Positions 16,048 to 25,078 are shown, numbered from the stretch's first letter. The stretch: 42,344 bases of DNA from Rhizobiaceae bacterium (GCA_030065115.1 JASJDO010000012.1:1-42344); one strand, 5' to 3'. Program-made: numbers and translations. Notes: a model not told the origin generated them from the sequence alone.

Positions 16048-18495
16048 ATGGCTGAAATCCCATCCACGGCACGCGTTGTCATCATCGGCGGAGGCGTTGT
16101 CGGCGTTTCCGGATTGTATCATCTTGGAAAAGCTGGGTGGACAGATTGTGTGCTTTTGGAGAAGAACGAGCTGACTGCCGGTTCGACCTGGCACGCAGCC
16201 GGTAACTGCCCGAATTTCTCTGGCTCTTGGGCCATCATGAACATGCAGCGCTACGGTCTGGAATTGTATCGTGGCCTTGCTGACGAAGTCGATTATCCGA
16301 TGAACTATGCGGTCACAGGCTCAATTCGCCTGGCGCACTCAAAAGAGCGGATGCAGGAATTTGAACGCGTTGCAGGCATGGGCCGATATCAGGGCCTAGA
16401 GATCGACATTTGCACAAATGCGGATTTGAAGGAACTGAACCCGTTCATGGAAACCCATGACCTTGAAGGCGGCATGTGGGACCCGCTGGATGGCGATATT
16501 GATCCGGCTCAATTGACACAGGCGCTAGCAAAAGGCGCTCGTGAAATGGGACAGAAAATCATTCGCATGTGCCCTGCAACAGGCGTTTCCAAGGATGGTG
16601 ATGAGTGGATTGTTCATACGGACAAGGGCGACATCCGTTGTGAATATGTGGTGAATGCAGCAGGTTACTATGCCCAACGCGTTGGCGAGTGGTTCAAGCC
16701 ATTTGGCGGTCGTACTGTTCCTCAAGTCGTAATGAGCCACCAATATTTTCTCACCGAAGAAATTCCTGAACTCGAAGCTTGGACCAAGGAAAAAGGGCAT
16801 AAAATGCCCATGATCCGTGACGTGGATACCTCTTACTACCTGCGTCAAGACAAGAATGGTTTGAACCTCGGCCCATACGAACGCAATTGTAAGGCGCATT
16901 GGGTGACCCCTGATGACCCGATGCCGGATGATTTTTCGTTCCAGCTTTACCCGGATGATCTGGACCGTCTGGAATGGTACATTGAAGATGCCATGGCTCG
17001 TGTTCCAATCCTTGGAACGCAAGGTGTTGGCCGTGTCATCAATGGTCCAATCCCTTACGCACCGGATGGGTTGCCGTTGATCGGCCCTATGCCTGGTGTC
17101 AAAAACGCATTTGAAGCACATTCATTCACATTCGGCATCGCCCAGGGCGGTGGCGCTGGTAAAGTGCTGGCAGAATGGATCGTGCATGGTGAAACCGAGT
17201 GGGACATGTGGGCTGTCGATCCCCGTCGTTACACCGATTATGCCGATCATGACTATTGCCTTGCAAAGGCTCTTGAGACTTATGGTCATGAATACGCAAT
17301 GCATTTCCCGCATCATGAATGGCCTGCAGGGCGCAACAAGAAATTGTCTTCTGTTCATGAAAAGCTTCTCGCAAATGGCGCGCAAATGGGAGCCTATAAC
17401 GGATGGGAACGCGCCAACTGGTTTGCTAAAGATGGTGATGACACTTCAGAAGAAGCGACACAGACCTGGAACCGGAACGGACCATGGGAAGTTCGCGTTA
17501 AGGAAGAGTGTGAAGCAGTTCGCGATGCTTGTGGCATTCTCGATATGCCTGGCTTCTCACGCTTTACGCTGAAGGGCGACGGCGCAGCCGATTGGTTGAG
17601 AACTCAAATCACTGGCGGTCTGCCAAAAGTTGGACGGATGAACCTCGGTTATTTTGCTGATAATCGCGGCCGAATTGTCACTGAGATGTCGATCATGCGC
17701 CACGACGACGACCTCTTTACACTCATGACTGCAGCTGTAGCGCAATGGCACGACTGGGAATGGCTGCAAAACGCATTGCCGGAAGATGGTTCACTTACGC
17801 TGACGGACCATACTCTCGGGTTTGCTGTCCTATTGGTGACTGGCCCAACATCACGCGATGTGCTGTCAGGACTTACAGATGCCGATCTGTCCGCTTCGTG
17901 GCTTTCACACCAGAAGACCGAAATTAACGGCATCACCTGCTTGTTGGCACGTGTATCATTTGCAGGTGAACTTGGCTGGGAAGTGCATGCTGCCAGCAAC
18001 GATATTCCTGAGCTTTACGACGCGATTACCGGCGCTGGTGCGAAACCTTTCGGCATGTACGCGTTGAATTCACTTCGGATCGAGAAAGGATATCGTACCT
18101 GGAAAGGCGATCTTTCAACGGACTATTCGTTGCTCGAGGGCGGCATGGGACGCTTCATCAAGTGGGACAAGCCCGCCTTTACCGGCAAGGCCGCACTTGA
18201 AAACGAGAAACAACAAGGCAGCTCAAAGCAATTTGCTACCCTGATTGTGGATGCGGGCGATGCTGATGCACCTTACATGTCTACCATCTGGAAAGATGGT
18301 GAAGTGGTTGGCGAAACCACATCGGGCGCATGGGGCTACCGCGTTAACGCCTCTATAGCGCTCGCCATGGTGAAAGCTGATCTGGCTGCGCCAGGTACTG
18401 AACTCGAAGTGGAAATTTACGGCGAACGCCGCAAGGCAATTGTACAAGAAGACCAGCCATTGTGGGACCCGGCCAACGAAAGGATCCGTGCATAA
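16048..18495 (+). CDS. FAD-GcvT oxidoreductase, dimethylglycine dehydrogenase-like (enzyme 1)
   Basis: 815 residues, same length and domain order as mitochondrial dimethylglycine dehydrogenase. The FAD domain (1-390) has VVIIGGGVVG (10-19) and STWHAAG, with His49 at the position that carries covalent FAD in the family. The GcvT/tetrahydrofolate half (430-810) has the expected VSFAGELGWEVH and LRIEKGYRTWKGD. Known relatives oxidise N-methyl groups and pass the carbon to tetrahydrofolate, giving 5,10-methylene-THF, with electrons going to ETF. The stretch after WHAAG reads NCPNFSGSW, unlike the sarcosine/dimethylglycine type seen in enzyme 2, so the substrate probably differs. AAGGAAG precedes the start. 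First structural gene of the operon. Confidence 0.93.
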   Translation: MAEIPSTARVVIIGGGVVGVSGLYHLGKAGWTDCVLLEKNELTAGSTWHAAGNCPNFSGSWAIMNMQRYGLELYRGLADEVDYPMNYAVTGSIRLAHSKERMQEFERVAGMGRYQGLEIDICTNADLKELNPFMETHDLEGGMWDPLDGDIDPAQLTQALAKGAREMGQKIIRMCPATGVSKDGDEWIVHTDKGDIRCEYVVNAAGYYAQRVGEWFKPFGGRTVPQVVMSHQYFLTEEIPELEAWTKEKGHKMPMIRDVDTSYYLRQDKNGLNLGPYERNCKAHWVTPDDPMPDDFSFQLYPDDLDRLEWYIEDAMARVPILGTQGVGRVINGPIPYAPDGLPLIGPMPGVKNAFEAHSFTFGIAQGGGAGKVLAEWIVHGETEWDMWAVDPRRYTDYADHDYCLAKALETYGHEYAMHFPHHEWPAGRNKKLSSVHEKLLANGAQMGAYNGWERANWFAKDGDDTSEEATQTWNRNGPWEVRVKEECEAVRDACGILDMPGFSRFTLKGDGAADWLRTQITGGLPKVGRMNLGYFADNRGRIVTEMSIMRHDDDLFTLMTAAVAQWHDWEWLQNALPEDGSLTLTDHTLGFAVLLVTGPTSRDVLSGLTDADLSASWLSHQKTEINGITCLLARVSFAGELGWEVHAASNDIPELYDAITGAGAKPFGMYALNSLRIEKGYRTWKGDLSTDYSLLEGGMGRFIKWDKPAFTGKAALENEKQQGSSKQFATLIVDAGDADAPYMSTIWKDGEVVGETTSGAWGYRVNASIALAMVKADLAAPGTELEVEIYGERRKAIVQEDQPLWDPANERIRA

Positions 18496-18941
18496 TGCAA
18501 AGCTTTGCAAAACCTCATCGGGAACCGGATTTCAAAGACTGCTTTTCAGGTGCCAATGCATACCCTGAAAAGTCAGCAAAAGAGCTTGCTGAACTCGCTT
18601 TGGCAAGCTCACCATTCTGGTTCCGGGTGATGTTTGCAATGCGGCAAAAACTGGCGAACATTGTTGGCTTAAGAACCAAAACGGATCAGGGCGAAAATCC
18701 GGGAGTTTCCTTTCTGCTGTCTTTGCCAGAGCTGGAAAACACCGAAACTGCCTATGAAGCTGGTCTCGCGGACAAACACCTCGATTTTACGATTCGTCTG
18801 GAAAAGACCGCCGACAGGGTAAATTTAATGACGCAAATTTGGTTCAACAACTTTTGGGGCAAGATTTACCTCAAGTTTGTCCTGCCGTTTCATAATATGA
18901 TTGTTTCGCATTGGGTCAAGAAACTGGGGCGAATTCAATGA
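18495..18941 (+). CDS. DUF2867 domain protein
   Basis: 148 residues from the ATG at 18495, which shares one base with the TAA of the preceding gene (TAATG). It shows the DUF2867 pattern: SPFWFRVMFAMRQKLANIVGL, then a DKHLDFTIRLEK strand, a TQIWFNNFWGKIYLKFVLPFHN segment and a basic end. The family fold is of the START/polyketide-cyclase-like type by general knowledge, but its activity is not known. Coupled translation with enzyme 1 and the cupin suggests a role in the same pathway, perhaps binding a hydrophobic or aromatic intermediate. Confidence 0.85.
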   Translation: MQSFAKPHREPDFKDCFSGANAYPEKSAKELAELALASSPFWFRVMFAMRQKLANIVGLRTKTDQGENPGVSFLLSLPELENTETAYEAGLADKHLDFTIRLEKTADRVNLMTQIWFNNFWGKIYLKFVLPFHNMIVSHWVKKLGRIQ

Positions 18942-19408
18942 CCGGAGAAGTATTACATCTTGGTCCCGGCGAAGGCCCCAACTACAACTGGGAAAACGAC
19001 CATACCTTTGTAAAGGTCGGCTCCGAACATACAGGCGGCGCCTACACGCTTATGGAAGACAATCTCAAAGCGAGTTTCGCCTTGGGATTGCACAAGCATG
19101 AAACGCATGCGGAAACCTTCTATTTTCTCGAAGGGGTCATTGATTTCTATCTGGATGGAAAGTGGATCAAGGCTGAGCCCGGCACGACAATTCACGTCCC
19201 CCCCGGTGTGCCACATGCATGCAAAGTTGCGAACGACCAACCGGCAAAAATGCTCATGATCTATCAGCCTTCCGGTTTCGATGGATTTCTTGCCGAAATG
19301 AGCAAAATGAGCGATTCAGATTTTGCAGATGAGGCCAAAATGGCTGCATTGAACGCAAAATATGACATTGTTCCCATGGGGCCGGTGCCCGAGCACCCGG
19401 GCAACTGA
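18938..19408 (+). CDS. Single-domain cupin protein
   Basis: 156 residues; the ATG overlaps the preceding TGA by four bases. Both cupin motifs are complete: GLHKHETHAETFYFLEG (metal ligands His52, His54, Glu59) and PGTTIHVPPGVPHACKV (His93). It should bind one divalent metal. Such single cupins include dioxygenases, isomerases and lyases. The motif alone does not decide, and I see no feature that singles out the DMSP lyases. Its place between DUF2867 and the flavin-barrel gene indicates a pathway enzyme. Confidence 0.9.
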   Translation: MTGEVLHLGPGEGPNYNWENDHTFVKVGSEHTGGAYTLMEDNLKASFALGLHKHETHAETFYFLEGVIDFYLDGKWIKAEPGTTIHVPPGVPHACKVANDQPAKMLMIYQPSGFDGFLAEMSKMSDSDFADEAKMAALNAKYDIVPMGPVPEHPGN

Positions 19409-19418
19409 GACCAGTTCC

Positions 19419-19877
19419 ATGTCACTGAATGATTTCGCAAAGCAATTGATCAAAAACTTCCCACTGGGCTTTGTTGCTACGGTGAGCGAGGAAGGATTGC
19501 CGTCATTATCGCCTAAGGGAACATTCTTTGTTCTCGATGATGAGACGATTGCTTTCGCAGAAATTCGGTCGCCTAACACCATGAAGAACATTGCGCATCA
19601 ACCAAAGGTTGAGGTCAATTTCATCGATATTTGGTTGCGCAAGGGTGTTCGCGTTTTCGGTGGCACAGAGATTTGTGAACGCGGAACAGATGATTTCAAT
19701 GACATCATCAACATTTGGGAGGCACCCTTCCCTGCATTGGCGCCCCGCATCAATGCGATCGTCAAGGTCAAAGCTGAGCGGGTCAGGCTGATGACCACCC
19801 CGCCCTATGATGATGGCGTAACAGAAGAAGAGATGATCGCCACCTATAAGAAAAAGTGGGGAGAGATTTATTCATGA
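19419..19877 (+). CDS. Pyridoxamine 5'-phosphate oxidase-family flavin split-barrel protein
   Basis: 152 residues from the ATG at 19419, ten bases after the cupin stop. The N-terminal half follows the FMN split barrel: PLGFVATVSEEGLPSLSPKGTFFVLDDETIAFAEIRSPNT, then a NIAHQPKVEVNFID strand pair. Relatives use FMN or F420, or bind haem. It is not PdxH itself, since it is shorter and lacks the PNPOx C-terminal region. A reductase or flavin-binding role in the operon is likely. Its stop overlaps the next start by four bases. Confidence 0.85.
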   Translation: MSLNDFAKQLIKNFPLGFVATVSEEGLPSLSPKGTFFVLDDETIAFAEIRSPNTMKNIAHQPKVEVNFIDIWLRKGVRVFGGTEICERGTDDFNDIINIWEAPFPALAPRINAIVKVKAERVRLMTTPPYDDGVTEEEMIATYKKKWGEIYS

Positions 19878-20752
19878 GCGACATCACAATTCTGGATGGT
19901 GGTATGGGGCAGGAACTCATTCATCGCTATGGCCAACCACCAACGCCCTTATGGTCAACTCATGTGATGATGCAAGAGCCTGATCTGGTTGGCGATATCC
20001 ATGACGACTATTTCGCGGCGGGTGCGCATGTCGCGACCACAAACACATATGCCATTCACCACGATCGACTGTTGCGCCAGGACCCGGAGCTGGACAAGCA
20101 GTTTTCTGAGTTGCACGTGAAAGCTTGCGAAATCGCATGTAAATCACGTGACAAAAACGGCAGCGGCATGGTTGCAGGTTCGCTTGGGCCACTCGGTTTT
20201 TCTTATCGTCCCGATCTCAGCTTCCCTCCCGAAGAAGCGAGAAAGATGTTTGCTGAAATTGCTCGGCTACATGAGCCCTATGTCGACGTTCACCTGATTG
20301 AAACGGTCAGCAAGATTGAACATGCTCATGGATGCCTTCTCGGCACAGCAGGCTCGTCCAAACCAACATGGCTTGGCGTAACTGTGTCTGATGAGGATGG
20401 CACGATACTGAGATCAGGTGAACCACTGTCCGATGTCAAAGCGCTCTTTGGCGAATATGATGTCTCAAAATTGCTGATCAACTGCGCAACGCCAGAAGCC
20501 GTTGATCAGGCAATGGACATAATCGCTGACATCGAAATTCCGTTTGGTTCCTATGCTAACGGCTTCACCTTTATCACCTCTGACTTCACCAAAAAGGAAA
20601 CGGTGGATCAGCTTGAAGCACGTACAGATCTGAGCCCGGAAAAGTATGCAGACTTCTGCTCAAAGTGGGTTGATCAGGGCGCAAGCATCGTCGGTGGATG
20701 TTGCGAAGTCGGACCTGCCCATATTGCAGAATTGAGCAGGAGGTTCGGATAA
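19874..20752 (+). CDS. Homocysteine S-methyltransferase-family protein
   Basis: 292 residues; ATG overlaps the preceding TGA (ATGA). It is a TIM barrel with the family's zinc-thiolate ligands: Cys204 in LLINCATP and Cys276-Cys277 in VGGCCEVGP. The N-terminal ILDGGMGQEL is also conserved. Known members (MmuM, BHMT) move a methyl group from S-methylmethionine, glycine betaine or a related donor to homocysteine, giving methionine. Here the donor is not known. With two demethylating FAD-GcvT enzymes in the same operon, a betaine-like donor is the natural inference: first methyl to homocysteine, remaining methyls to tetrahydrofolate. Confidence 0.92.
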   Translation: MSDITILDGGMGQELIHRYGQPPTPLWSTHVMMQEPDLVGDIHDDYFAAGAHVATTNTYAIHHDRLLRQDPELDKQFSELHVKACEIACKSRDKNGSGMVAGSLGPLGFSYRPDLSFPPEEARKMFAEIARLHEPYVDVHLIETVSKIEHAHGCLLGTAGSSKPTWLGVTVSDEDGTILRSGEPLSDVKALFGEYDVSKLLINCATPEAVDQAMDIIADIEIPFGSYANGFTFITSDFTKKETVDQLEARTDLSPEKYADFCSKWVDQGASIVGGCCEVGPAHIAELSRRFG

Positions 20753-21924
20753 TGCCTTTACCTTCCAATAGGATAACGCAAATATCTGAATCAGATTTGG
20801 AAGGCTGGGAAGTCTATATTGAGGCCTTGCGTCTGCAACGCGAAGGCAAAGACGTGATCATGACCAGCATTGGGGAACATGATTTCGACCCGCCTCAGGA
20901 AACAATTGACGCCTGCAAACATGCCCTCGATTCAGGTCACCACAATTACACCGATATACCCGGCAAACCAGACCTGCGCGAAGCAATGGCCCGGGTTTCT
21001 CAAAAAGCGCTGAAGCTCGACATCAAACCCTCCGAAGTAATCGCGATGCCCGGCGGTCAGTCATGCCTATATGCTGCCATGCAGGCAACGCTTGATCCTG
21101 GTGACCACATCATCGTTATTGGTCCACATTACGTTACATATCCCGGCACTATTCGCGCGGCAGGGGCGACCTTCACCGTTGTCGACGCCTACTCTGAAGA
21201 TGGGTTTCAGCCCAAGGCAGAAGCAATTGAAGCTGCCATACAGGACAATACCAGAGCGATACTGCTGAACACACCAAACAATCCGACCTGTGCAATTTAT
21301 AGCCGTGAGACACTGGAAGCGATCGCAGAAGTTTGCGTGCGCCATGACCTTTGGATCATTAGTGACGAAGTCTATTGGTCTCTGAGCAATGGGAAACACA
21401 TTTCACCGATGGCGATTGATGGCATGCGTGATCGTACATTGGCACTGCTATCCATGTCCAAAAGCCACGGATTGACTGGCTGGCGGGTAGGCTGGATCGT
21501 ATCCACAGAAGCAATGTCCTACAATTTCAGCCAGCACAATCTGGTAAGCAATTACGGCATGTGTGATTTCATTTCAAAAGCAGCGCAACAGGCATTGGAT
21601 GGTGATTTCGGCTTAAACGAAATCGCAGAAACCTATCGCAATCGCGGCACGGTCTTTCTTGAAGCATTGGGAGACACAAACGATATTCGCGTACTGAACG
21701 AACCGGGCAGCATGTATTTCATGCTAGACATTCGCGCCAAGACAAATAACACGCAAGGATTTGCCTTCAAACTCCTTCAAGACGAACTGGTTGCCGTAAT
21801 GCCAGGCGAAAGTTTTGGGCCAAGTGCTGCCGGTCATATTCGCATCAGCCTCGGTGAATCCGAGGAAAGACTTAAAGAAGCGGCTTCACGGTTGCGCCGC
21901 TTTGCTTCCAACTACACAGAATAG
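20752..21924 (+). CDS. Class I/II pyridoxal-phosphate aminotransferase
   Basis: 390 residues; the ATG shares one base with the preceding TAA. Fold-type I features are all visible: NTPNNPT near 173, ISDEVYW with the pyridine-binding Asp205, the Schiff-base lysine in SMSKSHGLTGWRVG (Lys237), and the carboxylate-binding arginine in GHIRISLG near the C-terminus. The substrate cannot be told. Within the operon it probably deaminates the demethylated amino acid, or recycles an amino donor. It is of the aspartate/aromatic-like branch by general appearance. Confidence 0.93.
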   Translation: MPLPSNRITQISESDLEGWEVYIEALRLQREGKDVIMTSIGEHDFDPPQETIDACKHALDSGHHNYTDIPGKPDLREAMARVSQKALKLDIKPSEVIAMPGGQSCLYAAMQATLDPGDHIIVIGPHYVTYPGTIRAAGATFTVVDAYSEDGFQPKAEAIEAAIQDNTRAILLNTPNNPTCAIYSRETLEAIAEVCVRHDLWIISDEVYWSLSNGKHISPMAIDGMRDRTLALLSMSKSHGLTGWRVGWIVSTEAMSYNFSQHNLVSNYGMCDFISKAAQQALDGDFGLNEIAETYRNRGTVFLEALGDTNDIRVLNEPGSMYFMLDIRAKTNNTQGFAFKLLQDELVAVMPGESFGPSAAGHIRISLGESEERLKEAASRLRRFASNYTE

Positions 21925-21939
21925 AGAAAGACACACAAA

Positions 21940-24393
21940 ATGAGCAAACCTGTTCCTTCCAAAGCTTCTGCTGTCATCATTGGCGGTGGCGTTGCCGGAT
22001 GTTCGGTCGCCTATCACCTGGCCAAACTGGGCTGGAAAGATGTCGTCCTTCTCGAGCGTAAGCAGTTAACCTGTGGCACGACCTGGCATGCTGCTGGCCT
22101 GATTGCCCAGTTACGAGCGACCAAGAACATGACCAAGCTCGCAAAATACTCGCAAGAGCTCTACGGCACACTGGAAGAAGAAACCGGGGTTGCGACCGGC
22201 TTCAAGCGCGTTGGTTCAATCACGGTTGCACTAACCGACGAAAGAAAAGAAGAAATCTATCGACAGGCCTCAATGGCGCGCGCTTTTGGCGTTGAAGTTG
22301 AGGAAATCTCTCCAACCGAAGTCAAAGAGCGCTATGAACACCTCAATATCGAGGATGTAACAGGCGCGGTTTACCTGCCACTGGATGGTCAGGGGGACCC
22401 GGGAAACATTGCCCATGCGATGGCAAAAGGTGCGAAGCAAAACGGCGCTTCAGTCATTGAGGGTGTTAAAGTCACAGAAATCCATCAAAAGGACGGTCGG
22501 GTCACCGGTGTGAGCTGGAGCCGCGATGGCTCTGATGAACAAGGCACAATTGATGCAGACTATGTTGTAAACTGCGGTGGCATGTGGGCCCATGAGGTTG
22601 GCCGCATGGCGGGCGTGAATGTGCCGCTTCATGCATGTGAGCACTTCTACATCGTCACAGAAGGCATCGAAGGCCTCAAGCAATTGCCGGTCCTTCGGGT
22701 GCCTGATGAATGTGCATACTACAAGGAAGATGCCGGCAAAATGCTTCTCGGGGCGTTTGAACCAAACGCCAAACCTTGGGGCATGGAAGGCATTAAGGAA
22801 GATTTCTGCTTTGACCAGCTGCCGGAAGATTTTGACCACTTTGAGCCAATCCTTGAACAAGCTGTAAACCGACTTCCAATGCTGGGCGAAGCGGGCATTC
22901 ATACGTTCTTCAACGGCCCCGAGAGTTTCACACCAGATGATGCTTATCACCTTGGCGAAGCGCCAAACCTGAAGAATTTTTATGTTTGCGCCGGCTTTAA
23001 CTCTGTCGGCATCCAGTCTTCCGGCGGTGCTGGCATGGCCCTTGCCCAATGGATGCATGATGGCGAGCGTCCATTTGACCTTGGAGATGTGGACATCGCG
23101 CGGATGCAACCTTTCCAGGGCAACAAGCACTATCTCTTTGAAAGATCAAAGGAAACGCTTGGCCTACTTTACGCGGACCACTTCCCGTTCCGTCAAAAGG
23201 CCACCGCGCGAGGCGTGCGCAGAACACCCTTCCACAACCACCTGCTGGAGCGTGGCGCCGTTATGGGAGAGCTCGCGGGCTGGGAACGCGCAAACTGGTT
23301 TGCACGCGAAGCGCAGGAAGCCGAGTATCAGTACAGCTGGAGCCGTCAGAACTTCTTTGACAATGTTCGTGAGGAACATATGGCGGTTCGCCAGAATGTC
23401 GGCATGTATGACATGTCATCCTTTGGCAAAATTCGTGTCGAAGGTCCTGACGCTGAAAAATTTATGAACTATGTTGGAGGTGGCGATTATTCCGTTCCCA
23501 ACGGTAAAATTGTCTATACGCAATTCCTGAACAATCGCGGCGGCATTGAAGCAGACGTAACGGTGACCCGCCTCACCGAAACCGCCTATCTCGTTGTGAC
23601 ACCTGCTGCAACGCGGCTTGCGGACCAAACCTGGCTAGAACGCAATAAAGGCGATTTCAACGTCGTCATCACCGACGTCACCGCAGGTGAAGGCGTTTTG
23701 GCAGTTATGGGTCCGCGTTCTAGAGACCTGTTGCAGGCGGTTTCGCCGGGTGATTTTTCAAATGACGTCAATCCGTTCGGTACAGCACAGGAAATTGAAA
23801 TCGGCATGGCGCTTGCCCGCGTCCATCGCGTCACCTATGTGGGTGAACTTGGCTGGGAAGTCTATGTCAGTGCCGACATGTGCGGCCATGTATTCGAAAC
23901 TCTGGCGGAGGCCGGGTTTGACTACGGCATGCGTCTATGCGGCATGCACATGATGGATACCTGCCGTATCGAAAAAGGTTTCAGACATTTCGGACATGAT
24001 ATCACCTGTGAGGATCACGTGATGGAAGCCGGATTGGGGTTTGCCGTTAAAAAGGATAAGCCGGAATTTATTGGCCGGGATGCTGTTTTGAGAAAGCAGG
24101 ATGAAGGATTGGAAACACGTCTGGTACAGTTCCGTCTGACAGATCCTGAGCCCCTGCTCTATCACAATGAGGCAATTATCCGGGATGGCGAGGTAGTCGG
24201 ATATTTGACTTCAGGCGCATATGGACATGCTCTGGAAGGCGCCATGGGCCTTGGATACGTCCCGTCTAAAGGCGAAAAAGCATCAGAAATGCTTGCATCC
24301 AGCTTCGAAATTGAGGTCGCGGGTACTCGCGTGAAAGCAGAAGCAAGCCTCAAGCCAATGTATGATCCAAAGTCAGAACGCGTGAAGGTTTAG
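21940..24393 (+). CDS. FAD-GcvT oxidoreductase, sarcosine/dimethylglycine dehydrogenase-like (enzyme 2)
   Basis: 817 residues. The FAD domain has AVIIGGGVAGCS (11-22) and GTTWHAAGL with the covalent-flavin His50. The substrate-side stretch LIAQLRATKNMTKLAKYSQELY is the typical sarcosine/dimethylglycine dehydrogenase form. The GcvT half runs from about 425, with VTYVGELGWEVYV and CRIEKGFRHFGHDI. It is expected to remove an N-methyl group and load it on tetrahydrofolate. It begins 15 bases after the aminotransferase with a GAGAAAG ribosome site. It is only distantly similar to enzyme 1, so the pair is an old divergence, not a recent duplication. Confidence 0.93.
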   Translation: MSKPVPSKASAVIIGGGVAGCSVAYHLAKLGWKDVVLLERKQLTCGTTWHAAGLIAQLRATKNMTKLAKYSQELYGTLEEETGVATGFKRVGSITVALTDERKEEIYRQASMARAFGVEVEEISPTEVKERYEHLNIEDVTGAVYLPLDGQGDPGNIAHAMAKGAKQNGASVIEGVKVTEIHQKDGRVTGVSWSRDGSDEQGTIDADYVVNCGGMWAHEVGRMAGVNVPLHACEHFYIVTEGIEGLKQLPVLRVPDECAYYKEDAGKMLLGAFEPNAKPWGMEGIKEDFCFDQLPEDFDHFEPILEQAVNRLPMLGEAGIHTFFNGPESFTPDDAYHLGEAPNLKNFYVCAGFNSVGIQSSGGAGMALAQWMHDGERPFDLGDVDIARMQPFQGNKHYLFERSKETLGLLYADHFPFRQKATARGVRRTPFHNHLLERGAVMGELAGWERANWFAREAQEAEYQYSWSRQNFFDNVREEHMAVRQNVGMYDMSSFGKIRVEGPDAEKFMNYVGGGDYSVPNGKIVYTQFLNNRGGIEADVTVTRLTETAYLVVTPAATRLADQTWLERNKGDFNVVITDVTAGEGVLAVMGPRSRDLLQAVSPGDFSNDVNPFGTAQEIEIGMALARVHRVTYVGELGWEVYVSADMCGHVFETLAEAGFDYGMRLCGMHMMDTCRIEKGFRHFGHDITCEDHVMEAGLGFAVKKDKPEFIGRDAVLRKQDEGLETRLVQFRLTDPEPLLYHNEAIIRDGEVVGYLTSGAYGHALEGAMGLGYVPSKGEKASEMLASSFEIEVAGTRVKAEASLKPMYDPKSERVKV

Positions 24394-24473
24394 ACTGCTA
24401 GACTTCCGGATATCATTGCAATGACGGCATTTTATGAATCAGATATCACCTTGTTTTTGCAAGGCATGCCCCA

Positions 24474-25043
24474 ATGAACGATGATACCCGGAAGTTGATT
24501 GACTTCATTCTTGAAAGCGAGAAGCTCAAAGGCGTTTTGCGCCTGAACAAGCCGGTTGGCCTCGACCGCTATGAAAACTCCGCAGAGCACAGTTGGCAAA
24601 TTTCCCTAACTGCTCTTGTTTTGCTGGACACAAGACCTGAGCTTGATGCGCTCAAAGTGCTCAAGATGCTATTGATTCACGACCTTGTGGAAATCGATGC
24701 TGGCGATGTGCAGGTCTATGATGACGCAGCTCGAAAGGCCATTGAAGTCGAGGAAAAAGCTGCGGCAGTACGAATTTTCGGTATATTGCCCGATGCGATT
24801 GGTTCAGAATTACATGATCTGTGGCTGGAATTTGAAGCAGCACAAACCCCGGAAGCAAAATTTGCCAAGGCAGTGGATCGAGTAAATCCCGTACTCCAGA
24901 ATCTCACGCAGAATGGCCAAAGTTGGGTCGAAAACGGCATAAGGCGCGGACAGGTTCTGGAAAAGAACCAAAGGATCGCCGATGCAAATGGGCCGCTTTG
25001 GGACGAAATAGAAAAGAAAATCAAAGAAGCCGACTGGTTCTAG
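24474..25043 (+). CDS. HD-domain phosphohydrolase (YfbR/HDDC2-like)
   Basis: 189 residues. HD-fold metal ligands are all present: His39 in AEHSW, His69-Asp70 in LIHDLVEID, and Asp135 in KAVDR. The pattern matches the YfbR/HDDC2 group, which are 5'-deoxynucleotidases in studied members. It is 80 bases after enzyme 2 on the same strand. It may be read through from the operon, but a housekeeping nucleotide role is equally likely. An inverted TCATTGCAATGA lies in the gap. Confidence 0.9.
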   Translation: MNDDTRKLIDFILESEKLKGVLRLNKPVGLDRYENSAEHSWQISLTALVLLDTRPELDALKVLKMLLIHDLVEIDAGDVQVYDDAARKAIEVEEKAAAVRIFGILPDAIGSELHDLWLEFEAAQTPEAKFAKAVDRVNPVLQNLTQNGQSWVENGIRRGQVLEKNQRIADANGPLWDEIEKKIKEADWF

Positions 25044-25053
25044 CATTAACCCC

Positions 25054-25073
25054 GTTGGCGGATCGGCGCTAAC
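25054..25073. terminator. Stem-loop between convergent genes
   Basis: A 7-bp stem (GTTGGCG with CGCTAAC, one G-T pair) and a 6-base loop lie in the 35-base gap between the convergent HD and sulfotransferase genes. No T-run follows on either strand, so its role as a two-way terminator is only suggested by position. Confidence 0.4.
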
Positions 25074-25078
25074 TTTGC

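Noticed and set aside
18938-19408. Cupin as a DMSP lyase
   Set aside because: The two cupin motifs are general. No acrylate or DMSP gene (dmdA-type, acuI, BCCT transporter) is nearby, and the neighbours point to methyl removal by FAD-GcvT enzymes.
22450-23130. A 226-codon open frame on the minus strand
   Set aside because: It is antisense to FAD-GcvT enzyme 2, whose full length aligns with its family. The frame shows no domain and no ribosome site.
16048-24393. Recent tandem duplication of the FAD-GcvT enzymes
   Set aside because: The proteins differ at most positions outside the cofactor motifs and are separated by five genes, so they are old paralogues.
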